Position numbers and translations under genes: made by a program | The notes under the pieces: model-generated | The model's input: only the letters and a program-made list of their open reading frames with translations | Database searches by the model: none | What the model was told of the DNA's origin: nothing | NCBI RefSeq assembly: GCF_023231945.1 | Contig: NZ_JAJLJH010000007.1 | Coordinates: 124,001 to 188,000, forward strand | From: Scleromatobacter humisilvae | GTDB taxonomy: Bacteria; Pseudomonadota; Gammaproteobacteria; Burkholderiales; Burkholderiaceae_C | DNA length: 64,000 nt | Reading direction: 5' to 3' | Shown: in pieces, positions 57,986 through 64,000 of the stretch | Layout of the letters: each line of letters begins with the position of its first letter | Position numbering within the stretch: the stretch's first letter is position 1

Positions 57986-58201
57986 ATGTCCGAAAGCGTC
58001 TACTTCCTCACCCTCTGCCTGCCGCTGGGCACGATCCTGATCGTCTTCGGCATGCGCTACTTCGCGCTCGTGCAGCAGGCGCGCGCGCAGGCCGCCGGCA
58101 ACGTCGACGGCAACGCGGCGCTGCAGACGATCTCCGCGTCGCTGGCCGACATCCAGGCGCGCCTGTCCGCCATCGAGAAGATCCTGAAGGCGGTGGAATG
58201 A
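57986..58201 (+). CDS. Small single-pass membrane protein with coiled coil
   Basis: A 71-residue protein: one membrane helix (VYFLTLCLPLGTILIVFGMRYFA, about 4-26) followed by a heptad-like segment (LQTISASLADIQARLSAIEKIL). I do not recognise a family. The start at ATG 57986 follows an AGAGG site. It begins ten bases after the ArsR stop and its stop overlaps the next start, so it is the second gene of the operon. A role as a small partner or regulator of the neighbouring membrane proteins is inference. Confidence 0.7.
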   Translation: MSESVYFLTLCLPLGTILIVFGMRYFALVQQARAQAAGNVDGNAALQTISASLADIQARLSAIEKILKAVE

Positions 58202-58635
58202 TGCGCGCCGCAACGCCCCTGGCGCCGCACGACGTGCCGACCTGGCGCCTGCACGCGCTGCGCGCGATGTATCTGCTGATCGTCGTCGGGCTGGGCTGCG
58301 TCGTCTGGCCCGGCTTCTTCAACCGCACGCATCCGTGGGTGCTGATGAACGGCGTCGTCTCGTGCATGCTGGTGGCGTTCTCGCTGCTGGCGCTGGTGGG
58401 CCTGCGACATCCGTTGCGCATGCTGCCGATCCTGCTGTGGGAGCTGACGTGGAAGACCGTGTGGCTGGCCGTCATCGCCGCGCCGCTGGCGCTGCAGGGC
58501 CGGATGGACGAGGCGACGATGGGGACGGTCGTCGAGTGTTCGCTGGTGGTGCTGGTCGCGCTGGTCATCCCCTGGCGCCACGTCTTCGAGCACTACGTGC
58601 GCGGGCGCGGCGAGCGCTGGAACGGCGCGCGATGA
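58198..58635 (+). CDS. Four-helix membrane protein of unknown function
   Basis: A 145-residue protein with four hydrophobic helices: ALRAMYLLIVVGLGCVVW, LMNGVVSCMLVAFSLLALVGL, MLPILLWELTWKTVWLAVIAAPLA and VVECSLVVLVALVIPW. It has no recognised domain; Trp-Glu in helix three and a conserved-looking RHPLRMLP loop are the main features. The start is taken at the first ATG of an ATGATG pair overlapping the previous stop. It overlaps the DUF4386 gene by four bases, so it is translationally coupled. Function is unknown. Confidence 0.72.
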   Translation: MMRAATPLAPHDVPTWRLHALRAMYLLIVVGLGCVVWPGFFNRTHPWVLMNGVVSCMLVAFSLLALVGLRHPLRMLPILLWELTWKTVWLAVIAAPLALQGRMDEATMGTVVECSLVVLVALVIPWRHVFEHYVRGRGERWNGAR

Positions 58636-59351
58636 GCGACAACAAGCGCCAGGCGCGCATCGCCGGCCTGCTGTACCTGCTCGTGGCGGTCACCGCGCCC
58701 GTCGGGCTGATGGTCGTGCCGGCAAAGCTGGTCATTGCCGGCGACGCCGCGGCCACCGCCGCGCTGATCCACGGCCACGACGCGCTGCTGCGCCTGGGCA
58801 TGGCCAGCGAGCTGTTCCACCAGGCCGTCGAGGTCTTCATGGTGCTGGTGCTCTACAACCTGTTCAAGCCCGTCAGCAAGGTGCTGGCGCAGCAGATGCT
58901 GGTGCTCGGGCTGATCCCGATCCCGATGGTGTTCCTCAACGTGCTGGGCGACGTCGCGGCCGCCACGTTCGCGAGCCCGCCCGCGTACCTCGCGGTGCTG
59001 GGCAAGCCGCAGCTCGACGCGCTGGCGCTGCTGCTCATGCACCTGCACGCGCAGGGGCTGCAGCTGGCCGCCGTCTTCTGGGGCCTGTGGCTGCTGCCGT
59101 TCGGCCTGCTGGCGATCCGCTGCGGCTTCATCCCGAAGGTGTTCGGCGGGCTGGTGATCGCCTCCGGCCTGGGCTACCTGCTGGGCTCCTTCACCGCACT
59201 GATCGCGCCGCAGCTCGCCGACAGCCTGGCCACGCCCGTCTTCGTGCTCGAGCTCGGCGAGCCGATGATGATCCTGTGGCTCGCGCTGGCCGGGGCCACG
59301 CGCGGGCAGGCGCCCGCGCGCGCGGGGACGCCGGCGCGCGCGGCGGCGTGA
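58632..59351 (+). CDS. DUF4386 family membrane protein
   Basis: A 239-residue membrane protein with about six helices, matching DUF4386: RQARIAGLLYLLVAVTAPVGLMVVP at the start, LRLGMASELFHQAVEVFMVLVLYNLFKPV in the middle, and WGLWLLPFGLLAIRCGFIPKVFGGLVIASGLGYLL with ELGEPMMILWLALAGA at the end. The family is common beside ArsR or other regulators and has no known activity. It is the last gene of the ArsR operon and overlaps the gene before by four bases. A basic Ala/Arg tail ends the protein. Confidence 0.82.
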   Translation: MSDNKRQARIAGLLYLLVAVTAPVGLMVVPAKLVIAGDAAATAALIHGHDALLRLGMASELFHQAVEVFMVLVLYNLFKPVSKVLAQQMLVLGLIPIPMVFLNVLGDVAAATFASPPAYLAVLGKPQLDALALLLMHLHAQGLQLAAVFWGLWLLPFGLLAIRCGFIPKVFGGLVIASGLGYLLGSFTALIAPQLADSLATPVFVLELGEPMMILWLALAGATRGQAPARAGTPARAAA

Positions 59352-59550
59352 CCGCGGCTGTGCCGCCCTGACGGCACGAGCCCCCCAATTCGAAGTCCCC
59401 TGCGCGCCGAAATATCGCGCTGTCGCGTTGAACCAAGTCCGCCGCACGCCCACATTCACATGCGGACGGACCCGGCCAGGAACCTCCTTGCGCGGTCGTA
59501 TCCCGACGGGCCACAGCGTGCGTCCACGCGTATTCCAAACAGGAGATTCC

Positions 59551-60675
59551 ATGAGAACCAATCCAGTCTCGCTCAGTGCCATCGTCCTCGCGATGGGGAT
59601 GGCCGGGGCCGCCATGCCGGGCCATGCGGTGGAAGTGTCGGTCCGCAACCTGGTGACGGACGACCAGGCCGCCAATCCCGCCCAGATCACCGACCCCGGC
59701 CTGGTCAACGCCTGGGGCATCTCGTATTCGTCGACCAGCCCGTTCTGGGTCTCGTCGAACGGCGGCGGCACGTCGACGCTCTACAGGGTCGACCCGGCGA
59801 CCCAGGCCACCACGAAGGTCGCGCTGACGGTGACGATCCCCGGCGCCGGCAACGTCACCGGCCAGGTCTTCAACGGCGGCGGCGCCAGCCAGTTCAACGG
59901 CGACAACTTCCTGTTCGTCAGCGAGGACGGCACCGTCTCCGGCTGGCGCGGCAGTCTCGGCACGACCGCCGAGACGCTCGCCACCACGGCCGGCATCCTG
60001 AAGGGCGCGGCGATCGCGTCCGTGGGCGGCAACAACTACCTCTACGCCGCCGACTTCGGAAGGGGTTCGATCGACGTCATCCGGGGCAACGCCGGCGCGG
60101 CGCCCCTGACGGGCTCGTTCACCGATGCCGCGCTGCCGTCGGGCTACTCGCCGTTCAACATCCAGGCGCTCGGCGGTTCGCTGTTCGTGACGTATGCAGA
60201 GCGTGTGGGCAGCGACACCGACGAGACCGCCGGCGCCGGGCTCGGCGTGGTCGACCGCTACGATCTCCAGGGCAACCTGATCGGACGCGTCGCCACCGGC
60301 GGCGCGCTGAACGCGCCGTGGGGCCTGGCGATCGCGCCCAGCTCGTTCGGCGCGCTGGCGGGTTCGCTGCTGGTCGGCAACTTCGGCGACGGCCGCATCA
60401 GCGCGTACAACCTGACGACCGATTCGTTCATGGGCCAGCTGGACGGCAGCGACGGCAATCCGCTGTCCATCGACGGGCTCTGGGGCCTGAGCGTGGGCAA
60501 CGACGGCGGCGCCGGCAGCAGCCAGTCGCTGTATTTCACGGCCGGGCCCAGCGACGAATCGCACGGCCTGTTCGGCGTGATGCAGGCCGTGCCCGAGCCC
60601 GGCAGCCTCGCGATGCTCGTCAGCGGCCTGCTGCTGCTGGGACGGGGCTTGACGAGGCGCGCGGGTCGGGCCTGA
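59551..60675 (+). CDS. TIGR03118-family beta-propeller protein with PEP-CTERM anchor
   Basis: A 374-residue exported protein. The signal peptide ends at PGHAVE. The body matches the TIGR03118 group: VRNLVTDDQAANPAQITDPGLVNAWGIS, SPFWVSSNGGGTSTLYRV, FLFVSEDGTVSGWRG, YLYAADFGRGSIDVI, NIQALGGSLFVTYAE, APWGLAIAPSSFG. The C-terminus is a PEP-CTERM sorting signal: VPEPGSLAMLVSGLLLLGRGL then basic residues, to be processed by exosortase (EpsH type). No exosortase is in the window. An AGGAG site lies just before ATG 59551. The 199-base spacer upstream holds no clear promoter. It is probably a secreted or exopolysaccharide-associated protein. Confidence 0.87.
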   Translation: MRTNPVSLSAIVLAMGMAGAAMPGHAVEVSVRNLVTDDQAANPAQITDPGLVNAWGISYSSTSPFWVSSNGGGTSTLYRVDPATQATTKVALTVTIPGAGNVTGQVFNGGGASQFNGDNFLFVSEDGTVSGWRGSLGTTAETLATTAGILKGAAIASVGGNNYLYAADFGRGSIDVIRGNAGAAPLTGSFTDAALPSGYSPFNIQALGGSLFVTYAERVGSDTDETAGAGLGVVDRYDLQGNLIGRVATGGALNAPWGLAIAPSSFGALAGSLLVGNFGDGRISAYNLTTDSFMGQLDGSDGNPLSIDGLWGLSVGNDGGAGSSQSLYFTAGPSDESHGLFGVMQAVPEPGSLAMLVSGLLLLGRGLTRRAGRA

Positions 60676-60691
60676 CAGGCCGGCGCGGCGG

Positions 60692-62089
60692 TCAGGACGC
60701 GGGCGCCGCCGCCTCCGTCCAGCCGCCGCCGAGTGCGCGGTAGACGGCGATGCGGTTCTGCAGCAACGCCAGCTTGGCCTGCACCAGCAGCTGCTGCGAC
60801 GTGAACAGCGAGCGCTGCGCGTCGAGCAGGTCCAGCGAGCTGGCCACGCCGTTGGTGTAGAGCAGGTTGGACAGCTTGAAGCGCTCGGCCTCGGCGTCGG
60901 TCTCGGCCTGCTGCGCGGCGAGCTGGTCGACCAGCGTGGCGCGGCCGGCGAGCGCGTCGGCGACGTCGCGGAATGCCGACTGCACGGCCTTCTCGTACTG
61001 CGCCGTCGCGATGTCGCGCTGCGCCTCGCTCACGCGCAGGTTGTTGCGGTTGCGGCCGGCGTCGAAGATCGGCAGCGTGACCTGCGGGATGAACGTCCAC
61101 GCCGAGTGGTCGAACAGGCCGCTCAGCTTCGTGCTGGCCGTGCCGTAGCTGCCGGTGAGCGTGATCGTCGGGAAGAACGCGGCGCGCGCGGCGCCGATGT
61201 CGGCATTGGCGGCGATCAGCTGCTGCTCGGCCTGCAGCACGTCGGGCCGCTTGAGCAGCACGTCGGACGACAGGTCGGTGGGCACGTCGGGCAGCGCCAT
61301 CTTGTCCCACGCCGGCGCGGCCGGCAGCTGCGCCGGCAAGGGCTGGCCGATCAGCAGCACCAGCGCGTCCTCGTCGAGCGCGCGCTGGCGCTTCGCGCTG
61401 ACATACGCGACGCGGGCCGTCTCGACCAGCGACTTGTTCAGCTGCAGGTCGATGCTGGAGGCGACGCCGTTGTCGAAGCGCAGCTGGTAGAGCTTGAGCG
61501 TGTCGGTGCGCGTCCTGAGCGTCTGCTCCGCCACCTCCAGCAGCGCCTGGTCGCCGGCCATCGCGTAGTAGGCGTTGGCCACCGAGGCGATCAGCGAGAT
61601 CTGCGCCGCCTTGCGCGCCTCGGTCGTGGCCGACAGCTGCGCCAGCGCGGCGTCGGTCAGCGAGCGCACGCGGCCCCACAGGTCGAGCTCGTAGCCGGCG
61701 ACGGCCAGGCCGACGGTGTCGATGGTCTGGATGCCGGTCTCGCGCGTGTGCGTGCCCTGCACGTTGACGGTGGGGAACTCGCTCGCGCGCGTCAGGCCCA
61801 CCTGGGCGCGCGCGACCTCGATGTTGAGGACGGAGACGCGCAGGTCGCGGTTGTTGGCCAGCGCGGTCGCGATCAGCTGCGCCAGTCGCGCGTCCTGGAA
61901 GTAGGCCTGCCACGGCTGCGCCGCGGGCGCGACGCCGGTGGTGGGCGCCGCCGCCGAGGCGGCCGCGGACGGGAAAGACGCCGCCACGGGCGCGGCGGGG
62001 CGCTCGTAGTGCGGGGCCATGGTGCTGCAGGCCGCCAGCAGGCAGGCCGCCGCGGCGATGGCGATCGGTTTGAGCAGGAGAGTCTTCAT
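60692..62089 (-). CDS. RND efflux outer-membrane lipoprotein (NodT/OprM family)
   Basis: A 465-residue outer-membrane factor. Lipobox CLLAACST gives the lipidated Cys near residue 20. Two OEP repeats follow, with WQAYFQDARLAQLIATALANNRDL, GLTRASEFPTVNVQGTH, GYELDLWGRVRSLTDAAL, RPDVLQAEQQLIAANADIGAARAAFFPTI, and LPIFDAGRNRNNLRVSEAQRDIA. These are standard OprM/NodT blocks. It forms the duct of the RND pump encoded immediately upstream (four-base gap). The convergent PEP-CTERM gene ends 16 bases away. Confidence 0.93.
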   Translation of the reverse strand: MKTLLLKPIAIAAAACLLAACSTMAPHYERPAAPVAASFPSAAASAAAPTTGVAPAAQPWQAYFQDARLAQLIATALANNRDLRVSVLNIEVARAQVGLTRASEFPTVNVQGTHTRETGIQTIDTVGLAVAGYELDLWGRVRSLTDAALAQLSATTEARKAAQISLIASVANAYYAMAGDQALLEVAEQTLRTRTDTLKLYQLRFDNGVASSIDLQLNKSLVETARVAYVSAKRQRALDEDALVLLIGQPLPAQLPAAPAWDKMALPDVPTDLSSDVLLKRPDVLQAEQQLIAANADIGAARAAFFPTITLTGSYGTASTKLSGLFDHSAWTFIPQVTLPIFDAGRNRNNLRVSEAQRDIATAQYEKAVQSAFRDVADALAGRATLVDQLAAQQAETDAEAERFKLSNLLYTNGVASSLDLLDAQRSLFTSQQLLVQAKLALLQNRIAVYRALGGGWTEAAAPAS

Positions 62090-62093
62090 CGCA

Positions 62094-64000
62094 TCAATGC
62101 TTGAACGAGCGCGAGTGCGCGACGTCGAAGTCGTGCTGCCGCTTGCTGCCCTTGAAGAAGCTGCGTACGAGCACGAAGAACAGCGGCACGAACACCACGC
62201 CGACGATGGTGGCCGTGGCCATGCCGCCCATCACGCCGGTACCGATCGCGCGCTGGCTGGCCGAGCCGGCGCCGGTCGAGATCGCCAGCGGCAGCACACC
62301 CAGCATGAAGGCGAGCGAGGTCATGATGATGGGGCGGAAGCGCAACCGGATCGCCTCGAGCGCCGCCTCAACGACCGGCTTGCCGGTGGCCTGCAGGTCC
62401 TTGGCGAACTCGATGATCAGCACCGCGTTCTTCGCCGACAGGCCGATGATGGTGATCAGGCCGACCTTGAAGTAGACGTCGTTGGCGAAGCCGCGCGACC
62501 ACGCGCCCAGCAGCGCGCCCAGCACGCCGATGGGCACGACCAGCAGCACGGCCATCGGGATCGACCAGCTCTCGTACAGCGCGGCCAGGCACAGGAACAC
62601 GGCCAGCAGCGAGAATGCGAGCAGGATCGGCGCAGTCGAGCCCGAGAGCTTCTCCTCGCGCGACTGGCCCGTCCACTCGTAGCCGATGCCCGCAGGCAGC
62701 TGCGCGGCGAGCTTCTCCATCTCGTCCATCGCCTCGCCGGTGCTGTGGCCGGGCGAGGCGTCGCCGGCGATCCGCATCGCGGGATAGCCGTTGTAGCGGA
62801 TGCTCTGCACCGGCCCGGTGACCCAGCGCACGCTGGCGAAGGCCGACATCGGCACCGCCTGGCCGTTGGTGTTGATCACGTTGACGCGCAGCAGCTCTTC
62901 CGGCTGCATGCGCGATTCCTGGTCGGCCTGCACCACCACGCGCTGCAGGCGGCCGGCGTTGGGGAAGTCGTTGACGTAGTTGGAGCCGAAGCCGGTCGAG
63001 ATCGCCGAGTTGATGGCGGCGAAGCTCACGCCCTGGCTGGCGGCCTTCTCGCGGTCGATGCTCAGCTCGAGCTGCGACGCGTCCTCGAGGCCGTCGGGCC
63101 GGATGCCCGCCAGCAGCGGATCCTTGGACGCCATGCCCAGCAGCTGGTTGCGCGCGGCCAGCAGCGCGTCGTGGCCCAGGCCACCGCGATCCTGCAGGCG
63201 GAAGCTGAAGCCGGACGCCGTGCCAAGCTCGGGAATCGGCGGCGGACTGAGCGGGAAGATGAACGCGTCGCGCACCTTGGAGAGCGCGCCGAACGCGCGG
63301 CCCGCCAGGGCCTGCGCCGAATGCTGGGCGCCCTTGCGGTCGTCCCAGGGCTTGAGCGGCACGAAGGCCAGCGCCGCGTTCTGCCCCGAGCCCGAGAAGC
63401 TGAAGCCCAGCACGGTGACCATGTCCTGCACTTCCGGCTGCGCGAGCATGTAGCCTTCGACCTGCTTCATGACCTCGAGCGTGCGGTTGCGCGTCGCGCC
63501 CGGCGGCAGCTGGATGTTGACGATCAGGTAGCCCTGGTCCTCGCCCGGCAGGAACGACGCCGGCAGCTTGAAGAAGAACAGCACCACCGCGCCGACGATG
63601 GCCGCGAACGCCACCAGCATCACGCGGCGCCCGACGCGGCTCAGCGCGCGCGTGACCATGTTCTCGTAGCCGTGCGAGACCTTGTCGAAGTTGCGGTTGA
63701 ACAGGCCGAAGAAGCCGCCCTTGGCGTGATGGTGGCCGGCCTCGACGGGCCTGAGCAGCATGCCGCACAGCGCCGGCGTCAGCGACAGCGCCATGAAGGC
63801 CGAGAAGCCGATCGACGCGACCATCACCGACGAGAACTGGCGATAGATGTTGCCCACCGAGCCGGCGAAGAACGCGAGCGGCACGAAGACGGACACCAGC
63901 ACCACCGTCACGCCGACGATCGCGCCCTGGATCTGGCTCATCGCCTTGCGCGTGGCCTCCAGCGGCGGCAGGCCCTCGGTGCTCATGATGCGCTCGACGT
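62094..64000 (-). CDS. RND-family (HAE1) multidrug efflux permease, C-terminal ~60 %
   Basis: The visible 635 residues are the C-terminal part of an AcrB/MexB-type hydrophobe/amphiphile efflux pump; the gene continues beyond the right edge. The in-window start is inside the protein: VERIMSTEGLPPLEATRKAM is the family segment after helix four. Further blocks: VLVSVFVPLAFFAGSVGNIYRQFS, ALSLTPALCGMLL, FLPGEDQGYLIVNIQLPPGATR, TGQSREEKLSGSTAPILLAF, VLGALLGAWSRGFANDVYFKVGLI, IGLSAKNAVLIIEFAKDL and GVMGGMATATIVGVVFVPLFFV. It pumps drugs, dyes or solvents using proton motive force. The outer-membrane partner follows four bases on. Confidence 0.94.
   Translation of the reverse strand, partial: VERIMSTEGLPPLEATRKAMSQIQGAIVGVTVVLVSVFVPLAFFAGSVGNIYRQFSSVMVASIGFSAFMALSLTPALCGMLLRPVEAGHHHAKGGFFGLFNRNFDKVSHGYENMVTRALSRVGRRVMLVAFAAIVGAVVLFFFKLPASFLPGEDQGYLIVNIQLPPGATRNRTLEVMKQVEGYMLAQPEVQDMVTVLGFSFSGSGQNAALAFVPLKPWDDRKGAQHSAQALAGRAFGALSKVRDAFIFPLSPPPIPELGTASGFSFRLQDRGGLGHDALLAARNQLLGMASKDPLLAGIRPDGLEDASQLELSIDREKAASQGVSFAAINSAISTGFGSNYVNDFPNAGRLQRVVVQADQESRMQPEELLRVNVINTNGQAVPMSAFASVRWVTGPVQSIRYNGYPAMRIAGDASPGHSTGEAMDEMEKLAAQLPAGIGYEWTGQSREEKLSGSTAPILLAFSLLAVFLCLAALYESWSIPMAVLLVVPIGVLGALLGAWSRGFANDVYFKVGLITIIGLSAKNAVLIIEFAKDLQATGKPVVEAALEAIRLRFRPIIMTSLAFMLGVLPLAISTGAGSASQRAIGTGVMGGMATATIVGVVFVPLFFVLVRSFFKGSKRQHDFDVAHSRSFKH

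Noticed and set aside
59480-59500. Possible sigma-54 site (GGAACCTCCTTGCG) upstream of the PEP-CTERM gene
   Set aside because: Spacing between the GG and GC elements is nine bases, not ten, and the flanks do not match TGGCAC/TTGC.

Overview
The window is about 64 kb of very GC-rich chromosomal DNA from what looks like a free-living betaproteobacterium of the order Burkholderiales. The nearest feel is the Roseateles/Mitsuaria/Rubrivivax/Leptothrix group, but genus is an inference. Support comes from the dusB-fis-purH gene order, the argB / pyrimidine 5'-nucleotidase / slmA neighbourhood, a phasin with a Lys/Ala tail, a PEP-CTERM protein, and a long bacterial fatty acyl-CoA reductase. I see no rRNA, tRNA, insertion sequence, prophage or CRISPR array.

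Layout. 1-2.9 kb: the start of a Cache-domain chemoreceptor (cut by the left edge), a DUF4337 protein and a fumarylacetoacetase-fold hydrolase. 2.9-7.8 kb: a copper-resistance operon (CopL-like metal-binding protein, TolC-like lipoprotein, multicopper oxidase, CopC, CopD) ending against an H-NS-like gene. 7.9-14.2 kb: STY0301-family protein, a divergent FtsH, YidB-like protein, patatin, GH18-like protein and a secreted His-rich repeat protein. 14.5-21.4 kb: a 54-residue basic protein, a FAD oxidoreductase and a tight four-gene envelope operon (DUF4331, proline-rich lipoprotein, TPR protein, HupE/UreJ-like membrane protein). 21.4-29.5 kb: two glutathione transferases, a DUF192 protein, a FAD monooxygenase, 5-formyl-THF cyclo-ligase, a TfoX-domain protein with a histone-H1-like tail coupled to a LysR regulator, a repeat-rich spacer with a lower-GC orphan gene, and a RibD-like reductase. 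29.5-33.6 kb: slmA, pyrimidine nucleotidase, EamA transporter, argB, CusF-like protein. 33.7-36.6 kb: alcohol-forming fatty acyl-CoA reductase divergent from a phasin, which suggests wax-ester/PHA storage. 36.7-42.3 kb: DoxX-like protein, M32 carboxypeptidase, YqaA, dusB-fis-purH.

42.3-55.2 kb separates purH from ruvC. It holds a secreted lipase-like protein, two two-component systems (NarL type and LytTR type), a MipA-like porin, a beta-propeller protein, an AraC regulator, an acyltransferase-3 membrane protein and a PlsC/CdsA-like phospholipid pair. 55.2-60.7 kb: ruvC, two small envelope proteins, DUF3667 protein, an ArsR-led membrane-protein operon with a start-codon-overlapping operator, and a PEP-CTERM propeller protein. 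60.7-64 kb: outer-membrane and inner-membrane parts of an RND efflux pump, cut by the right edge.

The least explained units are the DUF4331/HupE operon, the ArsR-controlled operon of uncharacterised membrane proteins, the CdsA-like protein lacking signature acidic residues, and the palindrome-rich spacer at 27.9-28.3 kb.
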